Shown one piece after another: positions 6,746-13,225 of a DNA stretch of 14,558 nt (positions are counted from its first letter, which is position 1; every line of letters starts with the position of its first letter). Both the position numbers and the translations under genes were made by a program. The DNA is taken from NCBI GenBank assembly GCA_025936205.1, contig JAICTU010000218.1, positions 1 to 14,558 on the forward strand, in the 5' to 3' direction. Below the pieces are notes generated by a model. It had not been told where the DNA came from and ran no database searches. It saw only the letters and a list, made by a program, of their open reading frames with translations. The DNA is from Polyangiaceae bacterium (GTDB taxonomy: Bacteria; Myxococcota; Polyangia; Polyangiales; Polyangiaceae).

Positions 6746-8281
6746 GTGCAAGAATCCGTGCAGCGCGGGGCGCGTGGAGAGTACCGCATCTATGCCGAGA
6801 TCGGGGCCGGTGGCATGGCCAGCGTGCACCTGGGCCGTTTTCTCGGCACGGTGGGCTTCGCGCGCACCGTTGCGATCAAGCGCCCGCTGCCCAACCTGCA
6901 GCAAAATCACGATTTCCGCCGGCTCGCGACCCGCGAGGCGCTGCTCGCGGCGCGCGTGCAGCACCCGAATGTGGTCACCACGCTGGACGTGGTCGATTCC
7001 GGGCGAGAGCTGTTGATCGTGATGGAGTATGTGCACGGCACGACGCTCTCCACACTGGTCAGCCTGGCTCGTGAGCGGGGCGAGCGGGTGCCGCTGGAGA
7101 TCGCGGTGGCGCTGGTTGGCAGCGTATTGCGCGGCCTTTCAGCGGTGCATCAGGCTCGGAGCGAGCGCGGCGACCTGCTCGGGCTGGTGCACCGCGACGT
7201 GAGTCCGCAAAACATCCTGTGTGGCGTCGATGGCGTGGCACGGCTCGCGGACTTCGGGCTGGCGAGGGCGTCGGGCGACGTGGGGCTCAGCAATTCCGAC
7301 GAGTTCAAGGGCAAGCTGACGTACGCTGCGCCGGAGCAGGTCGAGCTGCGGCCGCTCACGTACGCGGCCGACCTGTATGCGGTGGGCGTCGTGCTGTGGG
7401 AGCTGCTCACCGGCGAGCGCATGTATCGCAACCGCACGGCCGCGGAGCTGATCGCTCAACTCTTGCACGGCGAGCTCGCTGCGCCCTCGAGCCTGGTGCG
7501 GTGTTTGCCACCGGCGCTGGATGCGGTGGTGCTGCGTGCGCTCTCGCGCGACCCGTCGGCGCGCCACGAATCGGCGCTGGTCATGGCAACCGCACTGGAA
7601 GCGGTGGTAGCGCCCGCGCGCGTGGAGGCCACGGCAGACTGGATCTGCCAGCTGGCCGCAGAAGCGCTGCAGGCGCGCCAGCGGCTGGTGTCTGAAGCCG
7701 AATCGGAGACCACGCCCAGCCAACGCCATCCGGACCAGCTCGCTCCGGCGCTGGAGCCCACGGTGCTGGCTGCGCCCGAAGGGAACCGCCTGCGACGCGA
7801 CCGGGTGCGGTTCGTGGCGTCTAAGCATGCGGAGCTGCGCCATGGATTCGTCCGAGCGTTTGCGTTGGCTGCTGGAGTCGCGCTCGTGTGGCTGCTCGGG
7901 GAACGACTGTGGCCGCACGCGCAGCCTAAACCCGGCGAAACTCGAGCGGAGCAAGTGATGGGGGCGTCATCGTTCATGGCGGGGAGCCGCGCGTCAACAG
8001 AGCCACGGCCGGTAGGAACCGTGTCCGCTCCCGCGTACACAGCACCGGATGCGGAGGCTGGCGGGGCGCAGCGTCCCCTCGCCCTGGAGCGTGAGCCCGC
8101 GCCCCGGCGTGACCCAGTGCCGAGCGTAGCGGAGCGCCTGCGGAACGCCGTCCGCGCCGCGGCTGCCAAAGGCGCCACGCGCGCAGGAGGCGGCAAGGCG
8201 GGCTCGGCGCTGCGGGACTGCTCGCCGCCGTATTCGCTGGATGCAGAGGGCATCCGTCACATGAAGCCGGGGTGCAAGTGA
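6746..8281 (+). CDS. One-pass membrane Ser/Thr protein kinase (Hanks type)
   Basis: This 511-residue protein begins at a GTG with AGGG 9 bases upstream. A TTG at 6638 would extend it but would overlap the sigma-factor gene and add nothing conserved. The kinase domain (about 13-290) is complete: glycine loop GAGGMASV (20-27), AIK lysine K45, helix-C E64, HRDVSPQN (149-156; catalytic D151, N156), DFG (169-171), APE (195-197) and D209. A linker leads to one TM segment (about 370-388), then an Ala/Pro-rich tail of about 120 residues outside the inner membrane. The tail ends in CSPPY...D..G.RH.KPGC (492-509), a Cys-flanked motif I recall from many Sorangium-type kinases. It phosphorylates Ser/Thr of unknown targets in response to an unknown envelope signal. 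Its stop overlaps the next gene's start (GTGA), so it heads a three-gene operon. Confidence 0.9.
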   Translation: MQESVQRGARGEYRIYAEIGAGGMASVHLGRFLGTVGFARTVAIKRPLPNLQQNHDFRRLATREALLAARVQHPNVVTTLDVVDSGRELLIVMEYVHGTTLSTLVSLARERGERVPLEIAVALVGSVLRGLSAVHQARSERGDLLGLVHRDVSPQNILCGVDGVARLADFGLARASGDVGLSNSDEFKGKLTYAAPEQVELRPLTYAADLYAVGVVLWELLTGERMYRNRTAAELIAQLLHGELAAPSSLVRCLPPALDAVVLRALSRDPSARHESALVMATALEAVVAPARVEATADWICQLAAEALQARQRLVSEAESETTPSQRHPDQLAPALEPTVLAAPEGNRLRRDRVRFVASKHAELRHGFVRAFALAAGVALVWLLGERLWPHAQPKPGETRAEQVMGASSFMAGSRASTEPRPVGTVSAPAYTAPDAEAGGAQRPLALEREPAPRRDPVPSVAERLRNAVRAAAAKGATRAGGGKAGSALRDCSPPYSLDAEGIRHMKPGCK

Positions 8282-9138
8282 GCCCGGGTCCGGCGACGGC
8301 GCGGTCTGCTGCCATTTCACCGCGGCGGCACTGGCCTCCGGCAGCACTGCTGGCATCGGCACTGTTCTCGGGCGCCGCACACGCGCAGGAGGATGCCTGC
8401 CAGAGCGCGTACGTGGCGACCCAGCGCTTGCAGCGCGCCGCCCGCGTGCGCGAGGCGCGGCGCGAGGCCATCACCTGCGGGCAGGACAGCTGCTCCGAGA
8501 CGGTACGAGCCGACTGTATTACCTGGCTCGGGGACATCGAGCGCGCCTTGCCCACGCTGGTGATCGACGCGCGCGACGCCCGTGGCGCCACGATCGCGGA
8601 CCTGCGCATCGAAGCCAACAAAGAGCTGCTCACCGAGCACTGGGACGGCCGCGCGCTGGAGCTGGATCCAGGTGAATACGTGCTGCGTATCCAGCACGGT
8701 GAGCAGGTCGTGGAAGCGCACGCGCTGATCCACGAAGCCGAAAAGTACCGCACCGTGCAGGTGCGCTTCGATGCATTACCCGGCTCGAAGCCAACCCTCG
8801 CCTCTACCCCGCCCCCGAGCTCTCAGGCCCCGCCAGCGTCGCCGCCGGTGGTCAGCTACGTGCTGGGCGGTTTGAGCCTCGCTGGCATGGCCAGCTTCGC
8901 GGCACTGGCCGCGAGCGGCTACAGCTCGGAGCAACACCTGCGCGAAAACTGCGCCGGCGCTTGCCGCGCTGCCGACGTGGAGTCGGTGCGTACGCGTTAT
9001 GTCTGGGCGGACCTGTCGCTGGGCGTAGGAGTGACCGCCGGCATCGCGGCGGCCGCGTTCTGGATCTGGCAGCCGTCACCTTCCAGCACCACGCTCGCGA
9101 TCGGGCCGGGCAGCGTGCGCTGGCAGGGGGCCTTTTGA
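8278..9138 (+). CDS. Exported PEGA-like protein with two C-terminal membrane segments
   Basis: This 286-residue protein starts at a GTG that overlaps the kinase stop (GTGA), with GGGG 5 bases upstream; a GTG two codons earlier (8272) is the alternative. A signal sequence (basic RRH, hydrophobic core, AHAQ near 34-37) is followed by a Cys-containing helical segment (41-90; CQSAY, CGQDSC, ADCITWL). A PEGA-like beta region follows (about 92-165: TLVIDARDARG, ELDPGEYVLRI, EKYRTVQVRF). After a Pro/Ser linker there are two hydrophobic segments (about 192-214 and 246-264) flanking a loop with a Cys pair (C225, C229). I recall this layout as frequent beside kinases in Polyangiales, but no member has a function I know. 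Operon position suggests it acts with the kinase at the envelope, perhaps binding cell-wall material; that is inference. Confidence 0.75.
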   Translation: MSPGPATARSAAISPRRHWPPAALLASALFSGAAHAQEDACQSAYVATQRLQRAARVREARREAITCGQDSCSETVRADCITWLGDIERALPTLVIDARDARGATIADLRIEANKELLTEHWDGRALELDPGEYVLRIQHGEQVVEAHALIHEAEKYRTVQVRFDALPGSKPTLASTPPPSSQAPPASPPVVSYVLGGLSLAGMASFAALAASGYSSEQHLRENCAGACRAADVESVRTRYVWADLSLGVGVTAGIAAAAFWIWQPSPSSTTLAIGPGSVRWQGAF

Positions 9139-9941
9139 AGCTCGCCGCGGCTGCGTCGTTCGCTACCGTGCTAGCGGCGAGCTCGCTCGCTTGCTCGCTG
9201 CGCGACGTAGATGACCTGGAGTCGCCCCCGGGCTCCCCACGCGCGGCGCCTTGCCCCGAGGAGATGCGGGAGGTCTCGTACGGAGACGGCACGACGTTCT
9301 GCATCGACCGCCTGGAGACCACACGCGCCGAGTTTGATGAGTTCGTGCGCAGCGGCCCGCTCGCGCCGGTCCCTCCGCTGCGGGCGAACGATCCCTGCGC
9401 AGGCCAGGAGCTCGAGCCGCGCGGCGGTGCAGACTGCATGGGCCTGTACGAGCTCGACCTGGACCCGGATCTGCCCGCCACCTGCGTCAACTCGTGCGAA
9501 GCACGTGGGTATTGCCTGTCCCGGGGCAAGCGGCTGTGCGGCGGCCCCGGCGGAGCTGTAACGAACAGCGTGGGCAACGACGAGTGGTCGCTCGCCTGCC
9601 GCGGGCCGGATCACTGGCCTTACCCGTATGGCACTCGTTACGAAGAGGGGCGCTGTAACGTGAACACGGGCGCGGTCGCTCCAGTGGGCAGCTTTGCAGA
9701 GTGCTCGACCCCGGCCGGGATCCTGGATCTGAGCGGCAACGTCTCGGAGTGGGTGTTGCTCTGCAGGTTCGCGATGGGCGGTGAGGTGGTGTGCGGCGTG
9801 CGTGGCGGCGAGTACTTGACCACTGGCTCCGCGCACTCCCAGTGCGCCCCCAATCCGGCGGACGCCGACCCCGCGGTGCCGATCCGCCGCAACCCGCTGG
9901 AGCACGACCCCGACGTGGGCATCCGCTGCTGCCGCGACTGA
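9135..9941 (+). CDS. FGE-sulfatase (SUMF1-like) domain lipoprotein
   Basis: This 268-residue protein starts at a TTG that overlaps the previous stop (TTGA), with AGGGGG 4 bases before it. The first 20 residues are a lipoprotein signal ending SLAC, so Cys20 would be lipidated. The rest follows the formylglycine-generating-enzyme/C-type-lectin-like pattern: FCIDRLETTRAEFDEF (55-70), GYCLSRGKRLCGG (125-137), DEWSLACRGPDHWPYPYG (149-166), GILDLSGNVSEWV (195-207), RGGEYL (223-228) and a VGIRCCRD end. Sulfatase-activating enzymes use a Cys pair after the RGG motif. Here only C237 lies in that area, so catalysis is doubtful and a structural or ligand-binding role is likelier. Such lipoproteins are common in myxobacteria. 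It is third and last in the kinase operon. Confidence 0.85.
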   Translation: MKLAAAASFATVLAASSLACSLRDVDDLESPPGSPRAAPCPEEMREVSYGDGTTFCIDRLETTRAEFDEFVRSGPLAPVPPLRANDPCAGQELEPRGGADCMGLYELDLDPDLPATCVNSCEARGYCLSRGKRLCGGPGGAVTNSVGNDEWSLACRGPDHWPYPYGTRYEEGRCNVNTGAVAPVGSFAECSTPAGILDLSGNVSEWVLLCRFAMGGEVVCGVRGGEYLTTGSAHSQCAPNPADADPAVPIRRNPLEHDPDVGIRCCRD

Positions 9942-10175
9942 CGCGCCGAGGGCGCGGCGCATCGGCACAGGCGTGATCGTGCCGACCAGCGCTTGCCCGC
10001 TGGCGAAGCACTGGCCACGTCGGGCACATACTGGTGCGTACTGGCGGCGAACGTTGGCGAGCCTTACCCCCGATCGCCGGAAAGGTGCGGATGGTCCGGG
10101 CTGGCTATAGGACTCGGGCTCCGCGCCCGTAGCTCCACCGGGGAGCTTCATCCGCTCCATGCAGGCAGATTCAAC
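9942..10175. other. Intergenic region between two lipoprotein genes
   Basis: This is 234 bases between two plus-strand genes. The downstream frame is open back to 9993, but the translation there has no signal peptide or family pattern. Two hairpins lie in its first third (9964-9983 and 9986-10014). I saw no clear promoter for the downstream gene. Confidence 0.5.
9964..10014 (+). terminator. Possible hairpin pair after the kinase operon
   Basis: GGCAC (9964-9968) pairs with GTGCC (9979-9983). CCAGCGCTT (9986-9994) pairs with AAGCACTGG (10006-10014) at 8 of 9 positions. Both follow the last gene of the kinase operon. No T-tract follows, so this is not a standard intrinsic terminator. Confidence 0.25.
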
Positions 10176-11444
10176 ATGAACTCGAGCCTTAACGTGTCTC
10201 GTGCCACCGTCCTGCTCGGCCTCGCCTGGCTCGGGAGCGGGTGCGGAGCAGATGGCAAGCCCGTCGAAGAGCAGAGCGCGAACGCGGGCAGCGGCGCTGC
10301 GGCCAGCTCGGCCAGCACGGGCGGCAGCGCAGGACGGAGCGGGGAGGCGGCGAGTAGCGGTGGCTCGGCGGGCGCGAGCGGTTCGGGAGGAACCAGCAGC
10401 GGCGCTGGAGCAGGCGGCTCCAGCCCCGCGCCGGAGGTGCCGCGCGTCATCACCAGCGACGGCTCGTCCATCCTCGACGGGCAGTTCGTTCTCGAGGCGT
10501 CCGGGCCCGGCGTACTCTGTCCAGGCTCGGGCATCTACTGCAACGGCAGCTGCCTCGAGAAGCCGGGGGATAGCGCGGGTAACTGTAGCATCGTCGTTCT
10601 GGGTATCCAGCAGGCCGCATCCGTGACGCTGAGCGACGACTCGCTCTACTACACTGCCGGCAATCGCGAGATCCTGCGCTTGGACCTCGGCGCCAGGATG
10701 CACACCAGCTTGATGCGGGGCCTGAACGATCCCGATGGGCTCTGCGTGGTGGGCGACATGGTGTATTTCGGCGCGCAGAACAACGACCATCCGCCCGTCA
10801 CGGAGCTGTATGGCGTCGACACCAGCGGCTCGGTGCTCCGCGTGCTATCGCAGCGCTTCAATGCCGGAAAGATCCGGATCGTACGCTCCGCGGGCGACCG
10901 GCTGGTGTTCGGGGTCGGTGACGTCGACTACGATCTGTACACGGTCGCCAGAGCAGGCGGCCAGGCGGAGAAGCTCAGCAGTGCGCGCGTGTCCAACGCA
11001 GTCGTCGGGGGCAGCACCATTTACTATGACCAGAACGGCCAGATTGGCGCGATGCAAGTGGACGCACCCGGCGCCGCAGCGAAGCTGAACAACGACCCTG
11101 CCGACTCGCGCATGGTGCTGGAGGGTGGCTACCTGTATCACGTGTATCAGGACGTGTACTCGCGCGTCCCCGTGGGCGGAGGCGCGACGGAGCCGATCCA
11201 GACGTTCGACACGGAGACACGCTTGCTCGCCCGCACGACGAGCGACGTGTTGCTGTCTCGCAAGGACGCCAACCAGCCCGGGGTGGCGCACCTGCTACGC
11301 ATGCCCATCGGCGGCGGCGTGCCCACGGAGCTGGTGAGCTACGAGGAGCAGGAGTATCGGGACTCGGTCGCGAGCGCGACACGCCTGTACATGGTGGTGG
11401 GGCAGAGCCGCGAGGGCGCGCTGCTGCGCGTGTCGCTCGACTAG
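10176..11444 (+). CDS. Lipoprotein with Gly/Ser/Ala linker and probable beta-propeller
   Basis: This 422-residue protein has a lipoprotein signal ending LGSGC, giving lipidation at Cys23. Residues about 33-86 are almost only Gly, Ser, Ala and Thr, a flexible linker typical of myxobacterial outer-membrane lipoproteins. After a Cys-containing segment (C115, C122, C126, C137) come short repeats of the form 'displayed value, then label': DDSLYYTAGNREILRLDL (154-171), GDMVYFGA..., DRLVFGVGDVDYDLYTV (241-257), GSTIYYDQNGQIGAM (279-293), GGYLYHVYQDVYSRVPVGGG, and ATRLYMVVG near the end. This is the pattern of WD40/YVTN/DUF5050-like propellers, and I count about six blades. The ATG at 10176 is chosen because the signal peptide starts there. 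No catalytic site is visible. It may be a separate unit from the kinase operon, 234 bases upstream. Function is unknown. Confidence 0.8.
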   Translation: MNSSLNVSRATVLLGLAWLGSGCGADGKPVEEQSANAGSGAAASSASTGGSAGRSGEAASSGGSAGASGSGGTSSGAGAGGSSPAPEVPRVITSDGSSILDGQFVLEASGPGVLCPGSGIYCNGSCLEKPGDSAGNCSIVVLGIQQAASVTLSDDSLYYTAGNREILRLDLGARMHTSLMRGLNDPDGLCVVGDMVYFGAQNNDHPPVTELYGVDTSGSVLRVLSQRFNAGKIRIVRSAGDRLVFGVGDVDYDLYTVARAGGQAEKLSSARVSNAVVGGSTIYYDQNGQIGAMQVDAPGAAAKLNNDPADSRMVLEGGYLYHVYQDVYSRVPVGGGATEPIQTFDTETRLLARTTSDVLLSRKDANQPGVAHLLRMPIGGGVPTELVSYEEQEYRDSVASATRLYMVVGQSREGALLRVSLD

Positions 11445-11464
11445 CGCTCGCGCTTTGACGATAG

Positions 11465-11478
11465 GCTCGGCGCCGAGC
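11465..11478. terminator. 14-bp perfect palindrome between convergent genes
   Basis: GCTCGGCGCCGAGC is its own reverse complement. It lies in the 42-base gap between the stop of the propeller lipoprotein and the stop of cimA. A short GC stem here could help end transcription from both directions, but no T-tract flanks it, so the assignment is tentative. Confidence 0.3.
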
Positions 11479-11486
11479 ACGATCGA

Positions 11487-13106
11487 TCACTGCCGCGCGA
11501 CGGCGTAGTCGATGGCGTCGACCAGCGCTTGCCAGCTGGCCTCGATGATGTTCGCGTGCACACCGATGGTGCTGAAGCGACGGCGATCGACCTCGTGCTC
11601 GATCAGCACGCGCACGCGCGCGCCGGTGCCGTCCGCGGAGTTGACGACGCGCACCTTGTAATCCGTGAGCGTCATGCGACCGAGCACCGGGAAGGCGCCT
11701 TCCAGCGCCTGCGCGAGCGCGTGGCTCAGCGCGTCGACCGGGCCGTTGCCTTCGGCGACGCACAGGCGGGGCTGGCCGCCGACCTCGAGCTTGACGGTGG
11801 CCTCGACCGCTTGCCCTGCCTCGATCGAGGGCGGGGGCTGGCTGTCGCCCTTCTTGCCGTTGATGCTGTGATTGCGGACCGCCGTGCCGATGCCGTGCAC
11901 GCGGTAGTATTTCAGGTCGAACGCCGGGCGCCAGCGGCCCAGCTGGCGCTGGACCAGCAGATCGAAGCTGCCGTCGGCGGCCTCGAAGGAGTAGCCCTGG
12001 TGCTCGAGGTCTTGCACTTCCTCGAGCACGGCCGCCGCCGTGTTCGCGTCGCGCAGCTCGGGGTAGCGGTCTTCCAGCTTGGCGAGCAGGCTGCTGCGGC
12101 CCGCCATTTCGGAGATCAGGATGCGGCGCGCGTTGCCGACGCTCGCCGGCGAGACGTGCTCGTACGTGCGCTCGTTGCGCTGCATGGCGCTCACGTGCAC
12201 GCCGCCTTTGTGCGCGAAGGCGGCATAGCCGACGTAGGGTTGATTGTCGGGGCCGAGCCGGTTGATGCGCTCCCAGACGATGCGGCTGATCTCGGTGAGG
12301 CGCGTGAGGCGGCCCTCGGGCAAGCACTGGATGCCGAGCTTGAGCTCGCAGTTGGCGATGATCTGGGTCAGATCCGCGTTGCCACAACGCTCGCCGACGC
12401 CGTTGATCGTGCCATGCACTTGCACGCAGCCGGCCTGGATGGCCGCGAGCGTGTTCGCCGTGGCGAGCCCGCCGTCGTTGTGGACGTGGATACCGAACAC
12501 CGCGCCGGGTAAGGCGCGCTGCGCTTCTTGCACACCCTGCACAATCTGCGACGGCAGCGAGCCGCCGTTGGTGTCACACAGGATGATGCGAGTTGCCCCA
12601 GCCTCATGGGCGGCCCGGATCGTGGCGAGCGCGCACTTGGGGTTGGCTCGAAATCCGTCGAAATAGTGCTCCGCGTCGTAGAACACCGGGCGCTCCGTGG
12701 CCCGGCGCAGAAAATCGACGGACTCGCCGATCATGCGCAGATTGTCGGCCTCGGACACGCGCAGCGCCTCGGCGATGTGCAGGTCCCAGGATTTACCGAA
12801 GATGCAGGTGAGGTCGGCGCGGCTGTCGACCAGCGCGCGCAGGTTCGGATCCTCGTCGGCGCGCGCTCCGTTGCGGCGCGTCGAACCGAAGGCGCTGATT
12901 TTTCCGCGCCCGAGGCCGCGCTCGCGCACTTCTTCGAAGTAGGCGCGGTCCTTCGGGTTGGACCCCGGCCAGCCCCCCTCGATAAAGGCGACGCCCAGCG
13001 CGTCGAGCTCCTCGGTCAGGGCCAACTTATCGGCGAGGCTCAAGTCCACGCCGAAGCCTTGCGTCCCGTCGCGCAGGGTGGTGTCGTAGATCTCGAGCGG
13101 AGGCAC
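11487..13106 (-). CDS. cimA: (R)-citramalate synthase
   Basis: It condenses pyruvate with acetyl-CoA to (R)-citramalate, the first step of the threonine-independent route to isoleucine, in the cytosol. The 539 residues fit the long citramalate synthase type. The catalytic TIM barrel begins EIYDTTLRDGTQ (5-16; R12, D13), with EGGWPGSNPKD (43-53), CDTNGG (177-182), the metal-binding HVHND (207-211) and NGVGERCGNADL (235-246). A LeuA-type C-terminal regulatory domain covers about 400-539 (DYKVRVV, then STIGVHANIIEASW). The EGGWPGSNPKD segment distinguishes this type from 2-isopropylmalate synthase. The GTG at 13106 is the only possible start near the fold, because an in-frame stop lies 3 bases upstream of it. 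It stands alone, convergent with the lipoprotein gene and divergent from the FHA gene. Confidence 0.93.
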   Translation of the reverse strand: MPPLEIYDTTLRDGTQGFGVDLSLADKLALTEELDALGVAFIEGGWPGSNPKDRAYFEEVRERGLGRGKISAFGSTRRNGARADEDPNLRALVDSRADLTCIFGKSWDLHIAEALRVSEADNLRMIGESVDFLRRATERPVFYDAEHYFDGFRANPKCALATIRAAHEAGATRIILCDTNGGSLPSQIVQGVQEAQRALPGAVFGIHVHNDGGLATANTLAAIQAGCVQVHGTINGVGERCGNADLTQIIANCELKLGIQCLPEGRLTRLTEISRIVWERINRLGPDNQPYVGYAAFAHKGGVHVSAMQRNERTYEHVSPASVGNARRILISEMAGRSSLLAKLEDRYPELRDANTAAAVLEEVQDLEHQGYSFEAADGSFDLLVQRQLGRWRPAFDLKYYRVHGIGTAVRNHSINGKKGDSQPPPSIEAGQAVEATVKLEVGGQPRLCVAEGNGPVDALSHALAQALEGAFPVLGRMTLTDYKVRVVNSADGTGARVRVLIEHEVDRRRFSTIGVHANIIEASWQALVDAIDYAVARQ

Positions 13107-13177
13107 GGCTCATAGAAGCCTGCGCCTCTCGTATCGTCAAGGGAAGCAAACCGGCCTTCTGACCGAGATCGAAACAC

Positions 13178-13207
13178 TTGCACGACCCGCGCGCCCGCGA
13201 AAATAAT
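13178..13207 (+). promoter_or_regulatory. Candidate sigma-70-like promoter for the FHA gene
   Basis: TTGCAC (13178-13183) and AATAAT (13202-13207) are 18 bases apart. The second differs from TATAAT at one base and is a striking AT-rich patch in a GC-rich region. Transcription would begin near 13214, which is itself a GTG in frame with the gene, so a leaderless start is possible. Confidence 0.3.
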
Positions 13208-13225
13208 CCCGAGGTGAGCCAGAAT

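Noticed and set aside
9993..10175. Upstream extension of the propeller lipoprotein
   Set aside because: The lipoprotein signal begins at the ATG at 10176; an extension would bury it.
9171..10790. Minus-strand open frame of 539 codons
   Set aside because: It lies across two genes with clear lipoprotein signals on the other strand and shows only Ala/Arg/His-rich low-information sequence.
10975..12387. Minus-strand open frame of 470 codons
   Set aside because: It crosses the convergent gap and shadows the lipoprotein gene and cimA in another frame, with no domain pattern.
11529..12512. Plus-strand open frame of 327 codons
   Set aside because: It is antisense to the catalytic and regulatory domains of citramalate synthase and has no family features.
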